A stretch of 37,800 bases of DNA from Planctomycetota bacterium (GTDB lineage: Bacteria; Planctomycetota; UBA1135; GCA-002686595): NCBI GenBank assembly GCA_023150475.1, contig JAKLKU010000024.1, positions 39,714-77,513 on the forward strand, read 5' to 3'. This document shows positions 16,178 through 23,451 of the stretch, piece by piece (within the stretch, counting starts at the first letter, position 1; each line of letters opens with the position of its first letter). The notes under the pieces were generated by a model. It had not been told where the DNA came from, searched no databases, and saw only the letters and a list, made by a program, of their open reading frames with translations. The translations under genes and the position numbers were made by a program.

Positions 16178-17128
16178 ATGAGCGAGCCTTCGCGAACGTC
16201 GGGCGCGGCGCCGCCGGGCGTGCCGCTCGTGTGGCGCGAGATCGCCGTGCGCGTGCCGGAGGGCTGGCAGGAGCTCGTCGCCGAGCGGCTCGCGGCGTGC
16301 TTCGCGAGCGGCGTGGTGTTCGGTCGAGCATCGCTCGCGAGCGAGCCCGTCCCCGAAGGTTTCGAACTCGTGCGCGTGTTCGCCGCCGGCGCGCGAGAGC
16401 TCGCGGAGCTCCAACGTGAAGCGCGCGCCGAACTCGCCGCACTCGCCGAGCGGACGGACGCGATCGAACTCGCCGAACTCGAAGTCTCCGTGCGTGAACT
16501 GCCGCCGGAGGACTTCGCGCGTTCGTGGGAGAAACGCTGGAAGCCGTTCCGGGTCGGACGGATCGCGGTGGTTTCTCCGCACGCGAGTTCGAAGCTGCGC
16601 GCGCACGATCTCGAGTTGCGGCTCGAGCCCGGTGGCGCATTCGGCACCGGCCGGCACACGACGACGCGCTCGTGCCTGCGCGTGATCCAACGGCGCATCG
16701 TCGGCGGCGAGCGTGTGCTCGACGCAGGCTGCGGCAATGGCGTGCTCGCGGTCGCGGCGCTGCTCTGCGGCGCCGAACGCGCGCTCGGGTTCGACGTCGA
16801 TCCGCATGCGGTGCCGTACGCCGCCGCGCTCGCGCGCGAGAACCGCGTGCTCGACCGCTGCGACTTGCGCGCGGGCGGCTTCGAAGCACTCTCCGAGCGC
16901 GACGCGCACTTCGACGCGGTCTTCGCGAACATCTACGCGGACCTGATCCAGCGCCACGCCGCGGAACTCGCGAGCCGGCTCGCGCCGCATGGCTGGTTCG
17001 TGTTCAGCGGCTGCCACCGCGACCACCGCGCCGCGACCGAGGCCGCGATCGCCGCCGCGGGGCTCGTCATCGAAGCGCGCGCGTCGACAGGGCGTTGGGA
17101 TACCTACGAAGGCCGCCGGCGGCGTTGA
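16178..17128 (+). CDS. prmA: Ribosomal protein L11 methyltransferase PrmA
   Basis: This is a 316-residue protein, close to the usual PrmA length (~290-300). A less conserved N-terminal substrate-binding region (~1-130, with FARSWEKRWKPFRVG) precedes a Rossmann SAM-dependent methyltransferase domain. PrmA motifs are GGAFGTGRHTTTRSCL (about 156-171), SAM-binding motif I VLDAGCGNGVLAVAA, acidic motif II FDVDPHAV, and the catalytic-region FANIYADL in place of the common NILA. It trimethylates ribosomal protein L11 in the cytoplasm. ATG 16178 has TGGAG seven bases upstream; an in-frame start at 16082 lacks this. It is transcribed divergently from phoB and followed by a repeat-bearing gap before the sigma factor. 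Confidence 0.86.
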   Translation: MSEPSRTSGAAPPGVPLVWREIAVRVPEGWQELVAERLAACFASGVVFGRASLASEPVPEGFELVRVFAAGARELAELQREARAELAALAERTDAIELAELEVSVRELPPEDFARSWEKRWKPFRVGRIAVVSPHASSKLRAHDLELRLEPGGAFGTGRHTTTRSCLRVIQRRIVGGERVLDAGCGNGVLAVAALLCGAERALGFDVDPHAVPYAAALARENRVLDRCDLRAGGFEALSERDAHFDAVFANIYADLIQRHAAELASRLAPHGWFVFSGCHRDHRAATEAAIAAAGLVIEARASTGRWDTYEGRRRR

Positions 17129-17223
17129 GGTCCGCCCGAGAGGTTCGCTGGCTCGCCGGCCACGGACCCTCCGGAGCGAGGCCGCGCCGAGTCCGACGTT
17201 GGCGAGCCGCGCCGATGACGCCA

Positions 17224-17295
17224 GGTGCTCCTGGTGCTCCGGGTGCTCGGGGTGCTCGGGGTGCTCCGGGCGGGCCAGGCCGCCCTGGCAGGCCG
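17224..17295 (+). repeat. Intergenic 9-bp tandem repeat upstream of the sigma factor
   Basis: Five clear units (GGTGCTCCT, GGTGCTCCG, GGTGCTCGG twice, GGTGCTCCG) are followed by about three degenerate GG-rich 9-mers. The array sits in the 235-bp gap between prmA and the sigma factor gene. In one frame it would read Gly-X-Pro, but no start/stop arrangement supports a gene. Confidence 0.7.
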
Positions 17296-17363
17296 CGCGC
17301 GAAGAATCCGAAATTCCGCGAAGGGCCCCCGGCGCTCGTGGCACGCTCGCTCGGGATCCCTCG

Positions 17364-17969
17364 ATGAGCTCGAACGCCGCGTCCGCAGCCGACCGCGACT
17401 TGCAACGCCGCCTCGCCGCCGGCGACCGCGCGGCGGGCTCCGAGCTGGTCGAGCGGCATCTGGGCCCGCTCTACGAGTTCGTCCACTACCGTCTCGGCGG
17501 CGACCGCTCCGCCGTCGAAGACGTCGTCCAAGAGACGTTCGTCGTCGCCTTGCAGTCGATCGCGAGCTTCGACGCCCGCTCGAGCTTGCACTCCTGGCTC
17601 TGCGGCATCGCGAAGAACAAGGTGCGCGGCGAACGGCGCAAGGCGAAGCCGAGACCACTCGCCGACGTGCTCGACGATTCCGACGCCGAGATCGACGCGA
17701 TCCTCGAGCAGGTCGACCGCGAGGAACTGCCCGACCAAGTGCTCGAAGCGCGCGAAACGCGCGAGCTCGTCGGCGCCGCGCTCGCGTCGTTGCCGCTCGA
17801 CTACCGTGAGGCGTTGCTCGCGAAGTACGTGCACGGCCGCTCGACGGCGGAACTCGCGTCCGCGTCGGGCAAAGGCGTCAAGGCGGCGGAATCGTTGCTG
17901 CACCGTTCGCGCGAAGCGTTCGCGCGCGTCTTCCAACTGCTCGCGAAGGAGCGCGGAGGACTCGCATGA
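17364..17969 (+). CDS. ECF-type RNA polymerase sigma factor
   Basis: This is a 201-residue sigma-70 family protein. Sigma region 2 spans ~20-90. Its core-binding and -10 recognition helices include AVEDVVQETFVVALQSIASFD and SSLHSWLCGIAKNKVRGERR. A variable linker (~90-125) leads to region 4 (~135-190), with LPLDYREALLAKYVHGRSTAELA and the helix-turn-helix KGVKAAESLLHRSREAF. The ATG starts a short leader (MSSNAASAADRDLQRRLAAGD) in line with ECF proteins. The stop overlaps the next gene's start (ATGA at 17966-17969). Translational coupling to a membrane-anchored FecR-like protein suggests a sigma/anti-sigma-like pair. The target promoters are unknown. Confidence 0.87.
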   Translation: MSSNAASAADRDLQRRLAAGDRAAGSELVERHLGPLYEFVHYRLGGDRSAVEDVVQETFVVALQSIASFDARSSLHSWLCGIAKNKVRGERRKAKPRPLADVLDDSDAEIDAILEQVDREELPDQVLEARETRELVGAALASLPLDYREALLAKYVHGRSTAELASASGKGVKAAESLLHRSREAFARVFQLLAKERGGLA

Positions 17970-20629
17970 GCACGCGCGACGAGCTCGTCGAGCGCAACGT
18001 CGCGAAGTTGCTCGCGCGTGCCTATCGGCAGGTCGAGCCTTCGGCCGAGTTCGAAGACGCGTTGCGCGCGACCGTCGACCGAACGCTCGCCGGCGACGTG
18101 GCCCGCGCGGAGCCCGGGAACACCTTCCGCGACGCGGCGCCCCGCGACGACGAACCGGTGCTCGTGGAACGATCCGCTGCGCGGACGATCGTCGCGGATC
18201 CGACCCCGCCGCGCACGATCCTGCGCCGCGTCGCGTTCGCGGTGGCCGCGAGTTTGCTCGCCGCGTTCGGCCTCTGGTGGCTCGGGCTCTCCGGCGGCGG
18301 CGTCGGGCGCGAGAGCCTCGACACGATCCTGGCGCGCGGCGCGGTCGCGTTGCGGGAGACAGGCGAGGGGTGGTACGCCGTCGAGCCCCAGGACGGAGTC
18401 GCTCACCACGCGCTCGTCGCGCCGCTCGAAGTGCGCACGCCGGCATCCGCGCGGCTCGAACTCGCCGCGGCGGGCGGCGAGTCGCTCGGCGTGGAAGCGG
18501 CTTCCGCCGTGGTCGTGATCGCGGCGCCGCTCTCGGACGCGCCGGGCGAGCCGCCGCACGGACTCGACGCGCGACTGGACGGCGGCGCGCTCGTCGCGGT
18601 CCGCTCCGTCGACGTGGCCTCGGGCGCGGCAGCCGCGGCGTGGCGCATCGCCCTCGAGCGCGACGCGTCGGGCTCGGAAGTCGTGTTCGAGCTCGAGCGC
18701 GGCAGTCTCATGCTCGTCGCGAGAACCGGAGCGGAGTGCGCGCGTGCGGCGCTCTCGAGCGACGGCGCGGCGCGGCTCGTGACCGCCGCCGGCAGCGAAC
18801 CGTGGAGCTCCGTGGCGGCGCCGGACGCGGCGTCGTCCGCATCGGCGCCGCTCGAGCCCTTGCGTTCGGTGTGCGCCGCGAACGTCGTCGCGCCCGACGA
18901 CGTCGGCGCGCAACGCACGAGCGTCGCGACGGGCGAGCCGCCCGCGAACGAAGCGCCGGAAGAAGACGTCGTCGCGCCTCCGACCGCCGACGTGTTCGGC
19001 ACGGTGGTCGACGCGGCCACGGGCGAGCCGCTCGACGACTTCACCGTCGTCCTCGCGCCGGTGCTCACGCTGCCGAGGCCGCGCGATCCGAAGGCGGTGC
19101 CCTTCACCGACGCGAAGGGCCGCTTCGCGATCCCCGAAGTGCTCGCGGGGCAGTACGTCGTCTGGGTCGGAGCGACGGGCCATGCGTACTTCGCGAGCGC
19201 GACGGTCGAACTCGGCGAGACGCCGTTCGAGCTCCGGGCCGAACTCGAGGTCGGCGAGCGCGTGACCGGCCGGGTCTTCGATCGAGCGACGGGCCTCGCG
19301 GTCGAAGGCGCGCGCGTGATCTCGGAATCGGACGTGCCGGCGGCGATGATCGAACTCGTCGTCGATCCGAGCCGCGAGAGCTGGATCCAAGTCGCCCGCA
19401 CCGATCCGAGCGGCCGTTTCGCGCTGCAACACCTGCGCTCGACGAAGGCGCGCTTGCGCGTCACCGCGCCCGGTTACGCGCCGGCGTGGATGCCGTGCGA
19501 CGGCACGAGCGCCGTCGAGATCGGGCTTTCGCCGCCTGCGCGGCTCGTCGGTCGCGTGGAAGCGAGTGATGGATCGCCGTGCGCGGAGCACGTGCTCGTC
19601 GTCGTGCCGCTCGACGGCTCGCAGTACCCGCTCTATTGGTCGCTGCCGCTCTTCACGGATGCCGAAGGGAACTTCGAGACGAGTGCTCTGCCGCCGATCC
19701 AGTGCGTCGTCGTGCACCTCGGCGCCTACTCCGAACGCAAGCACTGGTCGTCCGCGCCCGCCGTGCGTTACGTGACGCTGGTCGAGAACGAGGAACGCCG
19801 CGCGGATTTCGTGACCAAACTCCGCGGCGCGCGCCTCTTCGGGCGGGTGCTCGATCCCGAAGGCCGCCCGGTGCCGCATCGCACGTTGACGTTGGTCCCC
19901 GCGGGGAGTGCCGTCGAGGATCCGACGCGTTGGCGAGTGACGAACGTCGACGGCGAGGGGCGCTACGACGTCGGGGGCCTCGCGGCGGGCGAGTACGAGT
20001 TCTACGTCTCCGCGCGCGAGCCGATGGAGGTGCTCTTCCAGTCGAAAGTGACGATCGCACGCGACGCGGAGCTCGAGCACGACGTGAATCTGGGCGGCGG
20101 ACGGATCGTCGGATCCGGGCGCTCGGCCGAGGGCGGCGTGCTCGAAAGCGTGATCTGGATCCTGATGCGGCGCACGGAAACCGGCGAGGACTTCTCGGTG
20201 CGCATCCTGGGCAACCGCGACGGTTCGTTCGAAGTGCCGTCGCTCGTCGACGGCGAGTACGCGCTGTACGGGATCCCCCAAGACGGCGTGCACGCGTTCG
20301 CCGTGCACTCGTCGGTCGTCGTCGAACACGGCGCGAGCGTCGGACCGATCGACGTCACGTTCGAACGTGGCGCACGCGCGCGCGTGCTCGTCCGCGATCC
20401 GAGCGGCGCGCCCGTCGTCGGCGCAGAAGTGCGTTTGAGCGACGCGCGCGGCAACGCACGCGTGCTCACCGAGATGCAGCGCACCGACACGCAGGGCCGC
20501 ATGGAGATCACTGCGCTGCCGACGGGGCGCGTCGGGCTGCGCGCGCGCCTCGGTGAGCGCGAGAGCGCCGAAGTGTTCCTCGACCTCTCGACCGGCGACG
20601 CTCCGCTCGTCGAGCTCGAGCTCGAGTGA
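17966..20629 (+). CDS. Membrane-anchored FecR-like / carboxypeptidase-regulatory-like repeat protein (putative anti-sigma partner)
   Basis: This is an 887-residue protein. Residues 1-85 are cytoplasmic and helical, suited to bind the sigma factor. Residues ~88-107 form one membrane helix. Residues ~112-200 resemble a FecR-type domain (ARGAVALRETGEGWYAVEP, then a run of beta strands). After an Ala/Pro-rich linker, from ~345 onward there are about five carboxypeptidase-regulatory/CnaB-like beta-sandwich repeats, each with patterns such as VFGTVVDAATGEPL, GRVFDRATGLAV or GRVLDPEGRPVPH and DxxGRFxL turns. It starts at ATG 17966 with GGAGGA five bases upstream and overlaps the sigma gene. The architecture suggests surface sensing that controls the sigma factor (inference). 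A strong terminator follows. Confidence 0.75.
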   Translation: MSTRDELVERNVAKLLARAYRQVEPSAEFEDALRATVDRTLAGDVARAEPGNTFRDAAPRDDEPVLVERSAARTIVADPTPPRTILRRVAFAVAASLLAAFGLWWLGLSGGGVGRESLDTILARGAVALRETGEGWYAVEPQDGVAHHALVAPLEVRTPASARLELAAAGGESLGVEAASAVVVIAAPLSDAPGEPPHGLDARLDGGALVAVRSVDVASGAAAAAWRIALERDASGSEVVFELERGSLMLVARTGAECARAALSSDGAARLVTAAGSEPWSSVAAPDAASSASAPLEPLRSVCAANVVAPDDVGAQRTSVATGEPPANEAPEEDVVAPPTADVFGTVVDAATGEPLDDFTVVLAPVLTLPRPRDPKAVPFTDAKGRFAIPEVLAGQYVVWVGATGHAYFASATVELGETPFELRAELEVGERVTGRVFDRATGLAVEGARVISESDVPAAMIELVVDPSRESWIQVARTDPSGRFALQHLRSTKARLRVTAPGYAPAWMPCDGTSAVEIGLSPPARLVGRVEASDGSPCAEHVLVVVPLDGSQYPLYWSLPLFTDAEGNFETSALPPIQCVVVHLGAYSERKHWSSAPAVRYVTLVENEERRADFVTKLRGARLFGRVLDPEGRPVPHRTLTLVPAGSAVEDPTRWRVTNVDGEGRYDVGGLAAGEYEFYVSAREPMEVLFQSKVTIARDAELEHDVNLGGGRIVGSGRSAEGGVLESVIWILMRRTETGEDFSVRILGNRDGSFEVPSLVDGEYALYGIPQDGVHAFAVHSSVVVEHGASVGPIDVTFERGARARVLVRDPSGAPVVGAEVRLSDARGNARVLTEMQRTDTQGRMEITALPTGRVGLRARLGERESAEVFLDLSTGDAPLVELELE

Positions 20630-20635
20630 CGTTCA

Positions 20636-20660
20636 CGCCGGCGCCGAGCCGGCGATTTTT
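20636..20660 (+). terminator. Intrinsic terminator after the sigma factor operon
   Basis: CGCCGGC (20636-20642) pairs with GCCGGCG (20648-20654) around a GCCGA loop. ATTTTT follows. It lies just after the stop at 20629 and is the clearest rho-independent terminator in the window. Confidence 0.82.
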
Positions 20661-20764
20661 CGAGATTCACCGAAGGGCGCGCGGCCGCGACGGCACTCAG
20701 GGCGCGTCCCGAACCCAGCCCCCGAGACGTGAACGACCGACCCGAACCCGCACGAGGAAGACCG

Positions 20765-21676
20765 ATGAACTCCTGGATCGTCCTGCCCGTCGCCGTCGCC
20801 GCCGCCGCGGCGACCGCTTTCACCGTCACCGAGTTCCGCCCGCAGAGCGCCGCGGCGCAGCCGGCGAGCGCCGCCGTCGCGACGGTGCCTCCGGAATGGG
20901 AGCGCAAGTTCGAAGCGTTGCTCGCGGAGAATCAGAAGCTCCACACGGAGCTCGAGCTCCTGCGGCAGGCGATCGACTCGCGCGCCCCGCTCGCGCAAGG
21001 CGCGGGCGCACTCGACTCGTCCGTGGTCGAAGCGGCGGTGGCGCGCGCTCTCGAAGCTCGCGGACACGCCGTCGCGGCCGCGCCGGTCCGCGCCGAGGGC
21101 GCGACGGCGGCGCCCGAGTTCGCCGACGCGCAGTCGGCGTTCGACGAGCTGCTTCGCACGGGCACGTACGAGGGCCGCGAGGAACTGTGGAAGCGCATCC
21201 GCGACGCAGGCTTGCTCGACGAAGTCGTCGCCGAGTTCGAAGCTCGCGCGGAGGCCGATCCGCAGGACCCGGAACTCCGCCTCGATCTCGGCCAAGCCTA
21301 TCTGCAGAAGATCTTCGCGGCGGGCCAAGGTCCCGAAGCGGGCAAGTGGGCGATCAAGGCGGACCAAGCGTTCGACGACGCGCTCGCGCTCGACGACCAC
21401 CACTGGAAGGCGCGCTTCTTCAAGGCGACGTCGCTCTCGTTCTGGCCGCCGATCTTCGGCAAGCAGGCGGAAGCGATCCACCAGTTCGAGATCCTCGCGG
21501 AGCAACAGAAGACGCAGCCGAAGCAAGCGGACTTCGCGCAGACGCACTTGTGGCTCGGCAACCTCTACCAACAGACCGGGCAGCTCGAGAAAGCGAAGGG
21601 CGCGTGGAGCCAAGGCCTCGCGCTCTTCCCCGGCGACGCCGAACTCGCCGCGAAGCTCGAAGCCGCGGGCAACTGA
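20765..21676 (+). CDS. Exported or membrane-anchored TPR protein
   Basis: This is a 303-residue protein. An N-terminal hydrophobic segment (about residues 4-22, Ala/Val-rich) could be a signal anchor. A short coiled coil (about 40-70, LLAENQKLHTELELLRQAI) is followed by TPR-type helical repeats from ~130 to the end, including LRLDLGQAYLQKIF, HWKARFFKATSLSFWPP and THLWLGNLYQQTGQLEKAKGAW. TPR proteins act as protein-interaction scaffolds, and no enzymatic motif is visible. ATG 20765 has GAGGAAG four bases before it and starts the hydrophobic segment; an in-frame upstream start at 20729 lacks this. The gene is isolated between an upstream terminator and a strong hairpin downstream. Confidence 0.72.
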   Translation: MNSWIVLPVAVAAAAATAFTVTEFRPQSAAAQPASAAVATVPPEWERKFEALLAENQKLHTELELLRQAIDSRAPLAQGAGALDSSVVEAAVARALEARGHAVAAAPVRAEGATAAPEFADAQSAFDELLRTGTYEGREELWKRIRDAGLLDEVVAEFEARAEADPQDPELRLDLGQAYLQKIFAAGQGPEAGKWAIKADQAFDDALALDDHHWKARFFKATSLSFWPPIFGKQAEAIHQFEILAEQQKTQPKQADFAQTHLWLGNLYQQTGQLEKAKGAWSQGLALFPGDAELAAKLEAAGN

Positions 21677-21697
21677 CCTGGAAAGAGCTTCCGCTCC

Positions 21698-21731
21698 GCG
21701 CGCGTTCTCTCCGACCGGAGAGAGCGCGCGC
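21698..21731 (+). terminator. Long-stem hairpin after the TPR gene
   Basis: A 15-bp stem (21698-21712 with 21717-21731, one G-T wobble) encloses a GACC tetraloop and begins 21 bp after the stop codon. GTCGCGTTT follows, so there is a weak T tract. The length and position make a terminator likely. Confidence 0.6.
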
Positions 21732-21894
21732 GTCGCGTTTCGGCGGGTGGCGAAACCGTGGAGCGACTCAGGAACGTCGGCGGGGATCTCCGACAGAGGA
21801 GCCCGCGTCGCGCCCGAGCCGGCGCGCGACGCACGCGCCGCGTTCGGCGCGGCCCTGCCCTCACCCCCCTCCTTTCCCGCTGCAAGAGGAACTC

Positions 21895-22269
21895 ATGGCC
21901 AAGGTCCTGATCGTCGACGACTCCGCGACCATGCGGAAGATCATCATGCGCGTGCTCCGTCAGGCGGAGCTCAAGGTGGACGACGTCCTCGAAGCCGGCA
22001 ACGGCGTGGAAGGGCTCGCCGCGCTCGGCAACGCGCCGGACATCGGCTTGATCCTCTCCGACGTCAACATGCCGCAGATGAACGGCCTCGAGTTCGTGAA
22101 GAAGGTCCGTGAAGCGCACCCGAAGGAGAAGCTGCCGATGGTGATGATCACCACCGAAGGCGGCGAGGCGATGGTGCAGCAAGCGATGTCGAACGGCGCC
22201 AACGGCTACGTGACGAAGCCTTTCACGCCCGAGTCGATCCGCACGGCGCTCGCGGGTTTCATCGGCTGA
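21895..22269 (+). CDS. CheY-like single-domain response regulator
   Basis: This is a 124-residue stand-alone receiver. The acidic pocket lies in LIVDDSATMRK (D9, D10). The phospho-acceptor Asp is in LILSDVNMPQMNGLEF (about D58), the conserved Thr in MITTEGG, and Lys in YVTKPFTPE (about K106). The NMPQMNGLEF and TTEGGEAMVQQA stretches are closer to chemotaxis CheY than to transcriptional regulators, and there is no output domain. ATG 21895 has AAGAGGA five to seven bases upstream. Two CheC/CheX-like genes follow at once, so the three probably form a signalling operon. No CheA or receptor gene lies in this window. Confidence 0.9.
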   Translation: MAKVLIVDDSATMRKIIMRVLRQAELKVDDVLEAGNGVEGLAALGNAPDIGLILSDVNMPQMNGLEFVKKVREAHPKEKLPMVMITTEGGEAMVQQAMSNGANGYVTKPFTPESIRTALAGFIG

Positions 22270-22285
22270 GCTCGGTGGTGCTGCC

Positions 22286-22807
22286 GTGACCCAGCAATCC
22301 AATCTTCCGAGCCGCGAAGAGCTGCTCGACGTGTTGAGGGAATCCGTCTCCGAAGTGTTCTCGTCGACGGTGACCCAGTTCAAGCAGGCCGCGGAGGTCC
22401 ACGAAGAGAGCGACACGTCGCTCGCGATCGCGGACGACAGCGGCAAACGTCTGACGGCTGCGATCGACCTCGAAGCAGCGGTCTCGTTCGAAGGCGAGAT
22501 CACGGGGTCCGTCGTGGTCCGTTGCAGCGCGCAAGGGGCGATGGACATCGCGCGCGGGCTCCTGATGCTCGACGCGGAGACGTCGCTCGCGGTGCAGGAA
22601 GTCGAAGACGCGCTCGGAGAGTGCGCCAACATGGTCAGCGGCGTGCTGAAGCGCCGCGCGCTCGACCCCAAGGGCACGTTCAAGCTCGGCCTGCCGGAGA
22701 TCCGGCATGCCCACAAAGTGTCGGGCGAGCGCGGCGGGATGCTCGTCTACCAACTTTCCGAAGGCGTCGTGTCCATGGAGCTCTGGCTCGACACGCCGAC
22801 CAAGTAG
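22286..22807 (+). CDS. CheX/CheC-like CheY-phosphatase domain protein
   Basis: This is a 173-residue protein. The central region has the CheC/CheX pattern: a beta-rich segment (ITGSVVVRCSAQGAMDIARGLL) followed by EDALGECANMVSGVLKRR. The latter carries the E-x2-N-x3-G catalytic signature (about residues 112-119) that places Glu and Asn at the CheY phosphate. It presumably dephosphorylates the CheY-like protein encoded 16 bp upstream. GTG 22286 is the only reasonable start in frame. Its ribosome binding site is weak, which fits coupled translation. It could instead be a non-catalytic regulator of the CheX fold. Confidence 0.72.
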   Translation: MTQQSNLPSREELLDVLRESVSEVFSSTVTQFKQAAEVHEESDTSLAIADDSGKRLTAAIDLEAAVSFEGEITGSVVVRCSAQGAMDIARGLLMLDAETSLAVQEVEDALGECANMVSGVLKRRALDPKGTFKLGLPEIRHAHKVSGERGGMLVYQLSEGVVSMELWLDTPTK

Positions 22808-22815
22808 TTCGCCGC

Positions 22816-23391
22816 ATGTCGACCGCAGCCAACAAGGACGCCCAAGACCAAGCGCTGGCATCCGCGCTGTTCGATCGTGTCGCGACGGACCTCTCGTTGA
22901 TCTGCGACCGGGAGTTCGTCGTGGAGTCGGTGACGAGCGTGCGCCGGGATTCGAAGCTCCCGGCACCGAAGAAGATCCACATCTCCTTCAAATTCGAGTT
23001 GCGAGCCGGCGCCGAGGCGTTGAACGGCTCGCTGATCATCCCGTTGCCGGATTCGATCGCGCTCGCGAGCTACTTGATGATGATGCCCGACGACGCCGTG
23101 AAGTCGAACCGGAACCTGACGACGCTCGACCGCACGATGAAGGATGCGATGGTCGAGATCGGCAACTTGATCGGCGGCGCGATGGACGCGGTGATGCGCG
23201 AGCAGTCGAGCGGGACGGTCTCGGCGCGTTCGCAGGGCTGTCAGGGGATTCGCGCCGGTCAGAACCCGGCGTTCCCGTACACGCCCGGTGCACCGCTCGT
23301 GTGTTCGACGGCGAAGGCGCGCTTGCACAACCTGCCGGCGTTCGAGATGGTGTTGCAGCTCCCGCCCGTGCCGATGCCCGAAGCCGCCTGA
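22816..23391 (+). CDS. Second CheX/CheC-like protein
   Basis: This is a 191-residue protein starting eight bases after the previous stop. It shows a similar layout: beta-rich HISFKFELRAGAEALNGSLII and IALASYLMMMPDDAV, then the helix MKDAMVEIGNLIGGAMDAVMRE with the E-x2-N-x3-G phosphatase-type signature near residue 114. The C-terminal ~60 residues are Pro-rich and divergent. By family it would be another CheY-phosphate phosphatase or a partner of the first. Two different copies beside one CheY suggest division of labour or a heterodimer (inference). ATG 22816 is the first in-frame start after the upstream stop. Confidence 0.65.
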   Translation: MSTAANKDAQDQALASALFDRVATDLSLICDREFVVESVTSVRRDSKLPAPKKIHISFKFELRAGAEALNGSLIIPLPDSIALASYLMMMPDDAVKSNRNLTTLDRTMKDAMVEIGNLIGGAMDAVMREQSSGTVSARSQGCQGIRAGQNPAFPYTPGAPLVCSTAKARLHNLPAFEMVLQLPPVPMPEAA

Positions 23392-23451
23392 GCGTCGCCC
23401 GACGCCGGCTTCGACCCGCGGCCCACGTGTCGGCGGAGGCTCTCCTCGCCG

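Noticed and set aside
17219..17366. Collagen-like Gly-X-Pro small protein upstream of the sigma factor
   Set aside because: The Gly-X-Pro reading belongs to a frame that runs through prmA in the wrong phase. No start or ribosome binding site introduces it.
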